A stretch of 64,000 bases of DNA from Algibacter pectinivorans (GTDB lineage Bacteria; Bacteroidota; Bacteroidia; Flavobacteriales; Flavobacteriaceae): contig NZ_FOMI01000007.1 of assembly GCF_900112595.1 (NCBI RefSeq), positions 76,078 to 140,077 on the forward strand, written 5' to 3'. Position 1 is the first letter of the stretch. Every line of letters begins with the position of its first letter. The notes under the pieces are model-generated. The model did not search any database, was not told where the DNA came from, and was given only the letters and a program-made list of their open reading frames with translations. Made by a program: the position numbers and the translations under genes. Below, piece after piece: positions 40,797 through 50,234 of the stretch.

Positions 40797-42173
40797 ATGA
40801 GTAAATACGATATTATAGTTCTTGGAAGTGGTCCTGGTGGTTATGTAACAGCTATTAGAGCATCACAATTAGGTTTTAAAACCGCAATTGTTGAAAAAGA
40901 AAATCTTGGTGGCGTTTGCTTAAACTGGGGTTGTATTCCAACAAAAGCCTTATTAAAATCGGCTCAGGTTTTTGAATACCTAAAGCATGCTGAGGACTAT
41001 GGTTTAAAAGTAAAAGATGCAGAACATGATTTTGATGCTGTTGTAAAACGTAGCCGTGGGGTTGCAGATGGCATGAGCAAAGGTGTTCAGTTTTTAATGA
41101 AGAAGAATAAAATTGATGTTATAGAAGGTTACGGAACACTAAAACCAGGTAAAAAGGTTGAAGTTGATGGTACCGAATATAGCGCTAACAACATTATAAT
41201 TGCCACTGGTGCCCGTTCTCGTGAATTACCAAGTTTACCACAAGATGGCGAAAAGGTAATTGGATACAGACAAGCCATGACCTTAAAGAAACAACCAAAG
41301 AAGATGATTGTGGTTGGATCTGGTGCTATTGGTGTTGAATTTGCATATTTTTATAACTCTATTGGAACAGAGGTTACTATAGTAGAATATTTACCGAAAA
41401 TTGTGCCTGTTGAAGATGATGATGTATCTAAACAATTAGAACGTTCTTTTACAAAATTTGGAATTAAAGTTATGACATCGGCCGAAGTAACATCGGTTGA
41501 TACTTCTGGAAAAGGTGTTAAAGCCACTGTAAAAACAAGTAAAGGTGAAGAAGTACTTGAAGCAGATATTATTTTAAGTGCCGTTGGTATTAAGTCTAAT
41601 ATTGAAAACATTGGTTTAGAAGATGTAGGTATTGTTGTTGATAGAGATAAAATTATTGTCAACGATTATTACCAAACTAATATTCCTGGTTACTATGCTA
41701 TTGGCGATGTAACTCCGGGTCAAGCTTTAGCTCACGTTGCTTCTGCTGAAGGTATACTTTGTGTAGAAAAACTTGCAGGCATGCACGTTGAAGCTATTGA
41801 CTACGGAAACATACCTGGATGTACATACTGTTCTCCGGAAATTGCATCGGTTGGATTAACCGAAAAGCAAGCCAAAGATAAAGGGTTAGATATTAAGGTT
41901 GGTAAATTCCCATTCTCTGCTTCTGGTAAAGCCAGTGCTGGTGGAAATAAAGAAGGCTTTGTAAAAGTTATTTTTGATGCCAAATATGGCGAATGGTTAG
42001 GTTGCCACATGATTGGTGCTGGAGTTACCGATATGATTGCTGAAGCTGTTTTAGGTAGAAAACTTGAAACTACAGGTCATGAGGTACTAAAAGCAATTCA
42101 CCCACACCCAACTATGAGTGAAGCGGTAATGGAAGCCGTTGCAGCGGCTTATGATGAGGTAATACATTTGTAA
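40797..42173 (+). CDS. lpdA: Dihydrolipoyl dehydrogenase
   Basis: This 458-residue flavoprotein is the E3 part of 2-oxoacid dehydrogenase complexes and the glycine cleavage system. The FAD motif is IIVLGSGPGGYVTAIRA, the redox disulfide is in GGVCLNWGCIPTKALL, the NAD motif is MIVVGSGAIGVEFAYFY, and the catalytic base His lies in IHPHPTMSEAVMEA near the C-terminus. These features separate it from glutathione and mercuric reductases. No E1 or E2 genes are adjacent. It is followed by a repeat-flanked terminator. Confidence 0.95.
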   Translation: MSKYDIIVLGSGPGGYVTAIRASQLGFKTAIVEKENLGGVCLNWGCIPTKALLKSAQVFEYLKHAEDYGLKVKDAEHDFDAVVKRSRGVADGMSKGVQFLMKKNKIDVIEGYGTLKPGKKVEVDGTEYSANNIIIATGARSRELPSLPQDGEKVIGYRQAMTLKKQPKKMIVVGSGAIGVEFAYFYNSIGTEVTIVEYLPKIVPVEDDDVSKQLERSFTKFGIKVMTSAEVTSVDTSGKGVKATVKTSKGEEVLEADIILSAVGIKSNIENIGLEDVGIVVDRDKIIVNDYYQTNIPGYYAIGDVTPGQALAHVASAEGILCVEKLAGMHVEAIDYGNIPGCTYCSPEIASVGLTEKQAKDKGLDIKVGKFPFSASGKASAGGNKEGFVKVIFDAKYGEWLGCHMIGAGVTDMIAEAVLGRKLETTGHEVLKAIHPHPTMSEAVMEAVAAAYDEVIHL

Positions 42174-42175
42174 TG

Positions 42176-42325
42176 CCCTCCACCTCCCAAAGGGGAGAAA
42201 CTCTTACTCAGATAAATAAAACAAAAAAAATGCGATTCTTAAATTTAAGAATCGCATTTTTTATAAGAATACATTTTTTTCAGCACAGTGAAAGTTCCTC
42301 CCCTTTGGGGAGACTAAGAGGGGCT
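42176..42325. repeat. Inverted repeat copies flanking the lpd terminator
   Basis: The segment 42177-42200 (CCTCCACCTCCCAAAGGGGAG) and 42296-42323 (CTCCCCTTTGGGGAGACTAA then GAGGGGC) are inverted relative to each other. Each contains its own CCCAAAGGG/CCCTTTGGG palindrome. They are GC-rich islands in an A+T background and frame the 26-base palindrome between them. I recall this GC-rich palindrome as a dispersed flavobacterial repeat. Confidence 0.6.
42223..42262. terminator. Bidirectional terminator, 26-bp perfect palindrome
   Basis: TGCGATTCTTAAA and its exact reverse complement form an unbroken 26-base palindrome at 42231-42256, with eight A before and six T after. It ends lpd transcription and, on the other strand, aroQ. 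Confidence 0.88.
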
Positions 42326-42331
42326 CTTTTC

Positions 42332-42745
42332 TTAAAAGCTCTGAATAGCCAACTCGTAACTTTGTAAGCCAAAGCCAAGAATAACGCCCTTAGCATTAGG
42401 CGAAATAAAGGATTGATGCCTAAATTCTTCGCGATTAAAAGTATTTGAAATATGTACTTCTACAACTGGCGTTTCAATACCCTTAATAGCATCTCCAATA
42501 CCAATAGACGTATGTGTGTATGCGCCCGCATTTAATATAATACCATCAAAACTAAATCCAACGTGGTGTAATTTATCTATTAACTCCCCTTCTATATTAG
42601 ATTGATAATACTCCAACTGAACATTTGGATATTTTGTTTTAATCTTGTCGAAAAACTCAGTAAAAGTTAAACTTCCGTAAATATTAGGTTCTCTTTTTCC
42701 TAATAAATTAAGATTAGGCCCGTTAATAATCATGATTTTTTTCAT
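42332..42745 (-). CDS. aroQ: Type II 3-dehydroquinate dehydratase
   Basis: I use the ATG at 42745 (137 residues), which starts directly with the family opening MKKIMIINGPNLNLLGKREP; an upstream ATG lies inside a terminator hairpin. The enzyme makes 3-dehydroshikimate in the shikimate pathway. The active-site Tyr is in NIYGS, the loop Arg in GKREP, INAGAYTHTSI-like NAGAYTHTSIGIGDA carries the substrate Asn, and the catalytic His is in VEVHISNTFNREEFRHQS. The length is normal for the dodecameric type II enzymes. It stands alone between two hairpin terminators. Confidence 0.95.
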   Translation of the reverse strand: MKKIMIINGPNLNLLGKREPNIYGSLTFTEFFDKIKTKYPNVQLEYYQSNIEGELIDKLHHVGFSFDGIILNAGAYTHTSIGIGDAIKGIETPVVEVHISNTFNREEFRHQSFISPNAKGVILGFGLQSYELAIQSF

Positions 42746-42773
42746 GATGTAAAGATATTTAAAAATTGAGCAT

Positions 42774-42806
42774 AAAAAAAACCGAAGCATTCTGCTTCGG
42801 TTTTTT
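42774..42806. terminator. Bidirectional terminator before aroQ
   Basis: ACCGAAGCA (42781-42789) pairs perfectly with TGCTTCGGT (42793-42801) around a three-base loop, with runs of A and T on either side. It ends the outer-membrane protein gene on the minus strand, 29 bases before the aroQ start. Confidence 0.88.
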
Positions 42807-42828
42807 CACCAATTACTTTGGCGTTTTA

Positions 42829-43449
42829 TTATAATTTGAATAATAAACCAAAAGAAGCATTACCACTAAAAGGGTTAGCAACATCTCCAAAACCTAAGTT
42901 AAAATTAGATTCTGCCTTAGCACCGTCTTCATCTGCTTTTGTAGAAGTGAAACCTAATACGTTTCTTAGTCCAAAAGTTAAAGCAATTTTTTCTGTTACA
43001 AAATAGTTAATACCTAAATCTAAACTAGCACCAAAAGAGTTAACTTTAAAGTCACTAATTTTATTATCACTGGTAGCATAAGCGATACCAAACTCAGTAA
43101 ACGTTTTAAAACGTTGTCCTAAATCTAAAAAATAGTAACGAGCAAACGCCCCAGCACCAAACGTAGAATTATCAACAGTATCAGTTCCTGAAACTTCTCC
43201 TTTAAATGAATTAAAAGTTAATTGCCCCCCAATAGCTAAATCTTCACTTAAAAAGAAACCAACTTTAGGAGCTAATGTAAAACTGTTTGTTTTTTCCTCT
43301 AAGTTTTTGTCATTAGTACTATTAAATCCGATGTTACCCTCTATAAAGACATCACCTTGATTAAATCCATAAGTTTTTGCATCATCTTGTGCATTAACGT
43401 TTAAAAATCCGAAAACTGCAACTGCAGTAATAATTAATAATTTTTTCAT
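42829..43449 (-). CDS. Outer-membrane beta-barrel protein (porin-like)
   Basis: This 206-residue protein has a signal peptide (KLLIITAVAVFGFLNVNAQ) and alternating-hydrophobic strands consistent with an eight-strand barrel: GNIGFNSTND, FTLAPKVGFFLSEDLAIGGQ, FGAGAFARYYF, LGINYFVTEKIALTFGLR. It ends with NASFGLLFKL, whose terminal hydrophobic residue fits BAM recognition. Family members (OmpW/OprF-like small barrels of Bacteroidetes) have no assigned role. It is a single-gene unit with its own terminator. Confidence 0.88.
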   Translation of the reverse strand: MKKLLIITAVAVFGFLNVNAQDDAKTYGFNQGDVFIEGNIGFNSTNDKNLEEKTNSFTLAPKVGFFLSEDLAIGGQLTFNSFKGEVSGTDTVDNSTFGAGAFARYYFLDLGQRFKTFTEFGIAYATSDNKISDFKVNSFGASLDLGINYFVTEKIALTFGLRNVLGFTSTKADEDGAKAESNFNLGFGDVANPFSGNASFGLLFKL

Positions 43450-43668
43450 AATTTAAAATGTTTTTAGTTTGATAACGGCAAATTAAAGCTAAATTTTTGA
43501 AAAATACTACAAACACATCAAGTTATAAATAATTTTACCAATAACACCTCACAACTCAATGTAATTCAATGTTTTAAAATCAAAAAAATCAACAATTCCA
43601 CCTAAGGATTTAACTTCATTGTTTAAAAAAACTACACTTTGTCCCTATAAATAGTTAATTTTACAGCT

Positions 43669-44565
43669 ATGAAATGGCAGCACGCTTTAAACGATTATCA
43701 ATTATATTTAAAGATAGAACGCGGGTTATCTCAAAACTCTATTGATAACTATGCTTTGGATGTTACGAAACTCATAAACTTTGTAGAAACTAATAACATA
43801 AACCACACACCTGTTAACATTACCGCGGAGCATATTCAACAGTTTATTTATGAGATTGCAAAAATTTTAAATGCCAGATCGCAATCCAGAATAATATCCG
43901 GCTTACGCAGCTTTTTTAATTATTTAGTGTTTGAAGATTACCGAAAGGACAACCCTTTAGAGTTAATTGAATCGCCAAAAATAGGCAGAAAACTTCCAGA
44001 CACCTTATCGGAAGCCGAAATAGACGACATAATAAAAGCTATTGATTTAAGCAAGCCTGAAGGCGAACGTAACAGAGCCATGTTAGAAACCTTGTACGGT
44101 TGTGGCTTACGCGTTAGCGAGTTAATAAACCTAAAAATATCAGACCTTTTTTTTGATGATGGCTTTATAAAAGTTACCGGTAAAGGCGACAAACAGCGTT
44201 TTGTTCCTATTATAGATGTTACTAAAAAGTACATAAATATGTATCGATCTAGTATCCGGGTTCACTTAAATATTAAACCTGGACATGAGGACATTTTATT
44301 TTTAAACAGACGAGGCAAACAGTTAACTCGTGCCATGATTTTTACCATAATTAAACAATTAGCCGTTAAAATTGGCCTAGAAAAAAACATTTCGCCACAT
44401 ACTTTTAGACATTCTTTTGCTACCCATTTGTTACAAAACAATGCCGATTTGCGGTCCATTCAACTTATGCTAGGTCATGAAAGCATTACTACAACCGAAA
44501 TATATGTACATCTAGATAAAAGTTACTTAAGTAAGGTTGTAGAAAAATATCACCCAAGAAAATAG
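43669..44565 (+). CDS. XerC/XerD-type tyrosine recombinase
   Basis: This 298-residue recombinase has a SAM-like N-terminal DNA-binding domain (LNDYQLYLKIERGLSQNSID) and a catalytic domain. The catalytic Arg is in YGCGLRVSELINL near 148, the HxxR box is SPHTFRHSFATHLL near 243, LGHES supplies His near 269 and the nucleophile Tyr is in TTEIYVHL near 279. Its length and context, with no integrase-type neighbours or attachment repeats, favour the housekeeping enzyme that resolves chromosome dimers at dif rather than a phage integrase. No dif-like site is seen nearby. A TAATTTTA box ends seven bases before the ATG, so the mRNA may be almost leaderless. Confidence 0.92.
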   Translation: MKWQHALNDYQLYLKIERGLSQNSIDNYALDVTKLINFVETNNINHTPVNITAEHIQQFIYEIAKILNARSQSRIISGLRSFFNYLVFEDYRKDNPLELIESPKIGRKLPDTLSEAEIDDIIKAIDLSKPEGERNRAMLETLYGCGLRVSELINLKISDLFFDDGFIKVTGKGDKQRFVPIIDVTKKYINMYRSSIRVHLNIKPGHEDILFLNRRGKQLTRAMIFTIIKQLAVKIGLEKNISPHTFRHSFATHLLQNNADLRSIQLMLGHESITTTEIYVHLDKSYLSKVVEKYHPRK

Positions 44566-44679
44566 AAAAAAGTAAACTCTAACGCAGCTATTTCTTTTAT
44601 TTCAAACTAATTATTTGTAAATTTATAAAAACCCATCCTCCAAAAAACATATTTAAACTAACGTATTAACCACGTATCC

Positions 44680-45852
44680 ATGCTAATATTTAACAAAATT
44701 AAAAGATTATTGAAGTTAGATAAAGCTAACATTTCCTCTACGACTATTGGAGAAGACAATTCGAAATGGGAATTAGCTGTAGATATTACTAATATTGGTG
44801 TTTGGGAGTTTGATGCCATAATTAATAAAGTGTATTTCTCTGAATCTTCTAAAAGAATTATTGGATTTGAGAATGATACCACATTTGGTGCTAATGTAAA
44901 CGACTGGAACAACCGAGTACACCCAGAGGATAGAGATAAATATTACAAAGACTACCAAGACCATTTAGAAGGTATAAAACCCCTATATATAAATGAACAC
45001 CGCGTAAAATGTAAAGATGGCACTTACAAATGGATTCTAGACAAAGGTAAAGTAATAAAACGAAATCATAATGGTACACCTACACGCTTTTTAGGTACAC
45101 ATATAGATATAACAAGGCTAATTGAAAACGAAATTAAAATATCGAATACACTAAACCTTGTTAGTAAGCAAAACAATAGGCTTAAAAATTTCGCACATAT
45201 TGTGACTCATAATTTAAAGCAACATGCCAGTAATTTTGAAAGTTTATTAAAACTCCATGAAGAATCTAAGTGCGAAAAAGAAAAAGAAGACTTATTACAA
45301 TACCTTAAAACACTGTCAACTTCACTATCAAAAACCATTAATAATTTAAACGAAATCGTATCGATTCAAAAACACAAACCTACAACATTTAAAAAATTGT
45401 ATTTGGCCGAAGAAACAAATAAAATTTTAAGAATGTTAAACCTTGTAATTACAAAAAGTAAGGCTACAATAATTAACAACATACACCCTCGGCTATACAT
45501 TTATTATAACGCTATTTACTTAGAAAGTATTATACAAAACCTGTTAACAAACGCCATAAAATACAAACATCCAGAGCGAGCTCCAGTAGCTACGGTTAGT
45601 ACAGTCATTAAAAATAAAAATTTACAAGTTATAGTATCTGATAATGGTATTGGAATTGATTTAGAGAAATATGGCGATTCCATTTTTGGCTTATATAAAA
45701 CATTTCATAACAATAAAGACTCGGAAGGTGTTGGTTTATACTTAATTAAAAACCAAATAGAAACCTATGGTGGGAAAATAACCGTAGAAAGTACTGTTAA
45801 TGTTGGTACTACGTTTACGGTAACTATACCAAACAAAAAAAGTCCAGATTAA
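44680..45852 (+). CDS. PAS-domain sensor histidine kinase
   Basis: This 390-residue soluble kinase has a PAS domain with PAC motif (residues about 25-145, WELAVDITNIGVWEFDAII, GTYKWILDKGKVIKRNHNGT), a dimerisation helix with phospho-acceptor His in FAHIVTHNLKQHASNF near 180, and an ATPase domain with NLLTNAIKYKHPERAP, VSDNGIGIDLEKYG and GVGLYLIKNQIETYGG. There is no membrane segment, so it senses a cytoplasmic signal. No receiver gene is adjacent. The stop codon lies in its own terminator hairpin. Confidence 0.92.
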   Translation: MLIFNKIKRLLKLDKANISSTTIGEDNSKWELAVDITNIGVWEFDAIINKVYFSESSKRIIGFENDTTFGANVNDWNNRVHPEDRDKYYKDYQDHLEGIKPLYINEHRVKCKDGTYKWILDKGKVIKRNHNGTPTRFLGTHIDITRLIENEIKISNTLNLVSKQNNRLKNFAHIVTHNLKQHASNFESLLKLHEESKCEKEKEDLLQYLKTLSTSLSKTINNLNEIVSIQKHKPTTFKKLYLAEETNKILRMLNLVITKSKATIINNIHPRLYIYYNAIYLESIIQNLLTNAIKYKHPERAPVATVSTVIKNKNLQVIVSDNGIGIDLEKYGDSIFGLYKTFHNNKDSEGVGLYLIKNQIETYGGKITVESTVNVGTTFTVTIPNKKSPD

Positions 45853-45869
45853 ATCCGGACTTTTTTTAC
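45834..45869. terminator. Bidirectional terminator between the kinase gene and rny
   Basis: AGTCC-A-GAT pairs with ATC-C-GGACT around a three-base loop with one mismatch, flanked by seven A and seven T. It overlaps the kinase stop codon and lies 35 bases from the rny stop. Confidence 0.85.
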
Positions 45870-45895
45870 ATATTAAATAAATCTTAATTTCTTTT

Positions 45896-47470
45896 CTACT
45901 TAGCTATATTAACTGCTCTTGTTTCTCTAATAACAGTTACTTTAACTTGACCTGGATACGTCATATCCGTTTGTACTTTTTGGGAAATACTAAATGATAA
46001 ATCTGCCGCTTTTTGGTCGTCTACTTTTTCGCTTTCAACAATAACACGTAGTTCTCTACCCGCTTGAATTGCGTAAGCTTTTTTAACTCCATTAAATCCA
46101 AAAGCAATATCTTCTAAATCTTTTAAACGTTGTATGTAACTGTCTAAAACTTGTCGTCTTGCTCCTGGTCTTGCTCCCGAAATAGCATCACAAACTTGAA
46201 CAATAGGTGCTAATAACGATTTCATTTCTATTTCGTCGTGGTGCGCTCCAATGGCATTACAAACATCTGGTTTCTCACCAAACTTCTCAGCCCATTGCAT
46301 ACCTAAAATAGCGTGTGGAGTTTCCATATCTGCTTCGGCATCTGGCACTTTTCCTATATCGTGTAATAAACCTGCTCTTTTAGCCATTTTAGGATTTAAA
46401 CCTAATTCTGCTGCCATTACGCCACAAAGCTTAGCCACTTCACGCGAGTGTTGTAACAAGTTCTGTCCGTAAGACGAACGGTATTTCATTCTACCTACCA
46501 TTTTAATTAACTCAGGATTTAAATTATGAATCCCTAAGTCTATAACAGTACGCTTACCAACTTCTATAATTTCCTGCTCGATTTGCTTTTGCGTTTTCTT
46601 AACAATCTCTTCAATTCTAGCTGGGTGAATTCTACCATCGGTAACTAATTTGTGCAACGATAAACGAGCTACCTCTCTTCGCACGGAATCAAAACATGAT
46701 AAAATGATAGCTTCTGGCGTATCATCAACAATAATTTCAACACCTGTTGCGGCCTCAATAGCTCTAATATTACGACCTTCTCGTCCTATAATACGTCCTT
46801 TAACATCATCAGATTCAATATTAAAAACAGACACACAGTTATCTACCGCCTCTTCTGTTCCAATACGTTGTATGGTGTTTATAATAATTTTTTTAGCATC
46901 TTGTTCGGCTGTAAGTTTAGCTTCTTCTAGAGCGCTTTGTATAAATGCCATGGCATCATTTTTAGCCTCCCCTTTTAAAGATTCCACTAATTGCTCTTTA
47001 GCTTCTTCGGCCGACAGGCTAGATATAACCTCTAACTGCTGTACTTGGCTTTTATGCAATCTATCAACCTCTTCTTGCTTTTTATCTAGCACATCAAGTC
47101 TGTGATTGTAATCGTTAATTTTACTCTCTAAACTTTCGTTATGCTTTTTACTTTTTGCTAATTCGCTAGACACTTGCGACTCTTTATCGCGCGTTCTTTT
47201 TTCAGCTTCGGCAATTTTTTTATCGCGTGCTAAAATGACCTTTTCATGCTCAGATTTTAGTTCGATAAATTTTTCTTTAGCCTGAAGAATTTTATCTTTT
47301 TTAAGGTTTTCACCTTCACTTTTTGCTTCTTTAAGAATTAAAGTCGCATTTTTTTTAGCCTCTTTAACAAGTTTAGAAGCATTATTTTTTTCTAGTGTTT
47401 TTGCTATTATAAAGCCAATTATTAGCCCTAATATAACACCACCTACTGCAAATATAATTGAGTTATCCAT
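45896..47470 (-). CDS. rny: Ribonuclease Y
   Basis: This 524-residue endoribonuclease starts mRNA decay at the inner membrane. It has an N-terminal membrane helix ([20 protein letters not shown]), a long coiled coil (about 30-195), a KH RNA-binding domain with [14 protein letters not shown] near 226, and an HD domain with [20 protein letters not shown] near 370. The length and order match RNase Y. Its start lies downstream of the 6S RNA candidate, in the order zapA - 6S RNA - rny. Confidence 0.95.
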   Translation of the reverse strand: MDNSIIFAVGGVILGLIIGFIIAKTLEKNNASKLVKEAKKNATLILKEAKSEGENLKKDKILQAKEKFIELKSEHEKVILARDKKIAEAEKRTRDKESQVSSELAKSKKHNESLESKINDYNHRLDVLDKKQEEVDRLHKSQVQQLEVISSLSAEEAKEQLVESLKGEAKNDAMAFIQSALEEAKLTAEQDAKKIIINTIQRIGTEEAVDNCVSVFNIESDDVKGRIIGREGRNIRAIEAATGVEIIVDDTPEAIILSCFDSVRREVARLSLHKLVTDGRIHPARIEEIVKKTQKQIEQEIIEVGKRTVIDLGIHNLNPELIKMVGRMKYRSSYGQNLLQHSREVAKLCGVMAAELGLNPKMAKRAGLLHDIGKVPDAEADMETPHAILGMQWAEKFGEKPDVCNAIGAHHDEIEMKSLLAPIVQVCDAISGARPGARRQVLDSYIQRLKDLEDIAFGFNGVKKAYAIQAGRELRVIVESEKVDDQKAADLSFSISQKVQTDMTYPGQVKVTVIRETRAVNIAK

Positions 47471-47540
47471 CGTTAATTTAGTTGATTATAATATAAAATG
47501 CCCTTTTGACTATTTAATCATTTCAGTCAAATTGGTATAT

Positions 47541-47734
47541 AAAAAAGCCTACACCAGTATAAAATTTTGTATAAACTCCTTAAAAACAAGTTTAGGGCTA
47601 ACAAGCTGATCAAGGATCTGCTCGAGTAACCAAAAATAAATCTGGTACTAGCAGCATGCTTTTACAACTTAAACTCACCCTTTTTAAAGAATTAACGTTG
47701 AGTTTATCAAAAAAAATAACCAATGTAGGCAGTA
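47541..47734 (-). ncRNA. ssrS: 6S RNA candidate
   Basis: The gap between zapA and rny holds a 194-base segment that folds into one long hairpin. The ends pair as GCCTAC (plus-strand 47725-47730) with GTAGGC (47547-47552), followed on the minus strand by six T, giving an intrinsic end. Further in, ATAAACTC and GAGTTTAT (plus 47700-47707 and 47571-47578) pair perfectly. The apical stem is CTGCT/AGCAG (47650-47654 with 47618-47622) and TACCA/TGGT. The size, the single rod-like fold with an internal open region and the position beside zapA, as for ssrS in proteobacteria, all fit 6S RNA, which holds RNA polymerase in stationary phase. I could not run a covariance model. Confidence 0.75.
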
Positions 47735-47766
47735 ACTTTTAGTTTATTTTAAAGAACGTATAGAGA

Positions 47767-48054
47767 CTATATGTGCGATTGTAATACATCGTTTAAAGCA
47801 TTTAGTTTTTCTTCTACATGCTCACTTACAGTTGCTTTATCTATAGACTTCTGCTCTACTTGAGATGCAAACTGTAAGGCACACATAGCCAAAACATCTT
47901 GTTTATCTCGAACAGAATAACTTTGCTCAAATTGCTTTATCATTACTTCAATGTTCTTAGCCGCTTTACGCAATCCTTCCTCTTGACTTGCATCAATCGT
48001 TAATGGATATACTCGGTTAGCTATAGACAGCTTTATTTTAAGCTTTTCTGACAT
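47767..48054 (-). CDS. zapA: Cell division protein ZapA
   Basis: This 95-residue protein binds and bundles FtsZ. It has the ZapA opening KLKIKLSIANRVYPLTIDAS, the RKAAKNIEVMIKQFEQ helix and a C-terminal coiled coil (LAMCALQFASQVEQ through VEEKLNALNDVL). It starts 15 bases after a coiled-coil gene and is followed by the 6S RNA candidate. Confidence 0.92.
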   Translation of the reverse strand: MSEKLKIKLSIANRVYPLTIDASQEEGLRKAAKNIEVMIKQFEQSYSVRDKQDVLAMCALQFASQVEQKSIDKATVSEHVEEKLNALNDVLQSHI

Positions 48055-48069
48055 TGCATGTAATTAACT

Positions 48070-48360
48070 TTAATCAGCGAGTTGAGCAATACAATGATCA
48101 ATATCTCTAATTAATGCGTTTATTTTAAGCTTAGTTTCTCTTTTATTTTCGTCACTACCAAGTATTGTATTTGCCATTTTAAGCGCTTCGTACTTTTCTT
48201 CCCAACTAGCAATATGCTTTTGTTGCGTTAAAATTTCTTGCTTTGAAATCTCTAATTCTTCATTTAATTTCAAATTAGCACGTTTTAAAAGCTCAAGTTT
48301 GTGTAATACTTTACTAATCTTGTTTTCTAAAGAATCTACAATATCCTCAATATTACTCAT
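48070..48360 (-). CDS. Short coiled-coil protein, probable ZapA partner
   Basis: This 96-residue protein is predicted to be mainly one long coiled coil (residues 6-70: VDSLENKISKVLHKLELLKR, LNEELEISKQEILTQQKHIA) with no membrane segment. The C-terminal KLKINALIRDIDHCIAQLAD is the most conserved-looking part. It lies 15 bases upstream of zapA in one operon. By position and form it looks like the small coiled-coil division proteins (ZapB- or ZauP-like) that pair with ZapA. This is inference; there is no sequence signature. Confidence 0.8.
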   Translation of the reverse strand: MSNIEDIVDSLENKISKVLHKLELLKRANLKLNEELEISKQEILTQQKHIASWEEKYEALKMANTILGSDENKRETKLKINALIRDIDHCIAQLAD

Positions 48361-48537
48361 TTACAAATTTCAATACTTACCTTACAAAGTTAACATTCTT
48401 AGCCATAAATTACAATTGTTTTGTCATAAAATTTCAGTTTCATTATTTATCGTGGTATCAAAAAACTCATGGCTTGATTATTGTATTATTTTTTGAACTT
48501 TCATATCAAATTAATATTTTAGCCATAATACTCATAT

Positions 48538-50223
48538 ATGCGAATTATACTGTCCCTCATTCTGTTTTTTTCATTATTCTGTAATGCTCAAAACAACTAC
48601 CCACAAGATTATTTTAGTTCACCACTAGAAATACCATTAGTTTTGGCTGGCACCTTTGCCGAGTTACGTTCCAATCATTTTCACTCGGGTGTAGATATTA
48701 AAACCCAGCAGCGCGTGGGCTTAAAAGTTAAGACTGTAGCCGATGGTTTTGTTAGCAGAATAAAAGTATCGCATTATGGTTACGGAAAAGCCTTGTATAT
48801 AACCCATCCAAATGGTTATACCTCGGTGTATGCGCATCTTCAAAAATTCTCGCCAGATATTGAAGCCTTCATCAAAAAGCAGCAATACGAGCAAGAATCT
48901 TATGAAATTGAGTTATTCCCTAAAGCCGAAGATTTACCGGTTTTAAAAGACAGCTTAGTTGCTTACAGCGGAAACACAGGAAGTTCTGGCGGTCCACATT
49001 TACATTTCGAAATTAGAGATAAAGAGGAACGCCCAATTAACCCAATGCTTTTTGGCATGGATATAAAAGATACAACTTACCCAACGGTTAAATCCATTTA
49101 CGCTTATCCTTTAGACGACCAATCGTTTATTAACAAGTTGAATACCAAACAGAAATTACGATTAACTCCGCTTAAAAATGGCGATTACACCACCGAAAAT
49201 ATTGAAGCCTTTGGTAATATTGGTTTTGCAATAAATACTATTGACAGGCAAGATTTGGCTGCAAACTCTAATGGTGTTTACAATATTCAAACCTTTATAA
49301 ATGGAAATAGAAATTTTGAAATAGACTTTGGACGCTTCTCGTTTGACGAAACTAAACATATTAATCAGTTAATAGATTATGAACATTATACTACCGAAAA
49401 GCAACGGGTGCAAAAGTTATTCAAGAAAAACAACCCACTAAGTCTATATAAATCGGTGTTAAATGATGGCGTTATTAAAGTGGAAGACAGCACTTATTTG
49501 GTATATAAAATTAGAGTAGCCGATTTTAAAAACAATGAATCTTGGATAACCGTACATATTAAAGGCAGCAAACAAAGCATTACTAAGCCCAAAGAAAAAC
49601 GTATTACACCTTATTTTATTAAAGCTAACCAAGCTACAAACTTAAAAGCAGGTAATGTAACTGTCGATTTTTACAAAGACACTTTTTACGAAGATTTCTA
49701 TTTAGATTTTGAAGTGAAAAGTGACACGCTAAAACTTCATAAAGATATTAAACCTACTAAAAAGAATTTTAATATTACCTATGATGTAAGTAGGTTTACA
49801 AACGAAGACAAAAACAAACTATACATAGCCAAATTAATAGGATACAAAAATTATCCAGCCTACACGTCAACAAAAAGAAAAGGCGATTTACTTACTGCTA
49901 GTACAAAAAAACTAGGCACTTTTGCATTAACCATGGATACAATACGTCCTAAAATTTCGGCTGTAAACTTTAAAGAAAAACAGTGGTTAAGTAAGTATCG
50001 CTATTTAAAAATTAAAATTACAGATGAAGGCTCCGGGGTATCAAATTTTAGAGCATCTATAAACGGCAAATGGATTTTAATGGAGTATGAATACAAGAAG
50101 AATATGCTAACTTACGATTTTAATGATAGCATAATTACCGACACCAAAAACAATTTAAAAGTAATTGTTACCGATAATGTTGGAAATAATTCTACTTTTG
50201 AAACGTTCTTTTATAGAAAATAA
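48538..50223 (+). CDS. M23-family metallopeptidase
   Basis: This 561-residue exported protein (signal MRIILSLILFFSLFCNAQ) has an N-terminal LytM/M23 domain. The zinc ligands are His and Asp in NHFHSGVDIKTQQRVG and the second His set in GPHLHFEIRD; YGYGKALYITHPNGYTSVYA is the central strand. The remaining 350 residues are beta-rich domains of unknown role, ending in YRK. M23 enzymes cut peptidoglycan cross-links or act as regulators of amidases; the active-site residues appear complete, so it should be active. It ends 11 bases before the TTG start of a TonB receptor gene, so both are likely in one operon. Confidence 0.92.
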   Translation: MRIILSLILFFSLFCNAQNNYPQDYFSSPLEIPLVLAGTFAELRSNHFHSGVDIKTQQRVGLKVKTVADGFVSRIKVSHYGYGKALYITHPNGYTSVYAHLQKFSPDIEAFIKKQQYEQESYEIELFPKAEDLPVLKDSLVAYSGNTGSSGGPHLHFEIRDKEERPINPMLFGMDIKDTTYPTVKSIYAYPLDDQSFINKLNTKQKLRLTPLKNGDYTTENIEAFGNIGFAINTIDRQDLAANSNGVYNIQTFINGNRNFEIDFGRFSFDETKHINQLIDYEHYTTEKQRVQKLFKKNNPLSLYKSVLNDGVIKVEDSTYLVYKIRVADFKNNESWITVHIKGSKQSITKPKEKRITPYFIKANQATNLKAGNVTVDFYKDTFYEDFYLDFEVKSDTLKLHKDIKPTKKNFNITYDVSRFTNEDKNKLYIAKLIGYKNYPAYTSTKRKGDLLTASTKKLGTFALTMDTIRPKISAVNFKEKQWLSKYRYLKIKITDEGSGVSNFRASINGKWILMEYEYKKNMLTYDFNDSIITDTKNNLKVIVTDNVGNNSTFETFFYRK

Positions 50224-50234
50224 ACTTTAGACAC

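Noticed and set aside
43669-44565. Phage or genomic-island integrase
   Set aside because: Length and motifs fit housekeeping XerC/D; there are no flanking attachment repeats, tRNA target or phage genes.
46650-47105. 151-residue plus-strand frame inside rny
   Set aside because: The rny protein reads the full RNase Y domain order on the other strand; the Ser-rich shadow has no start signal or domain.
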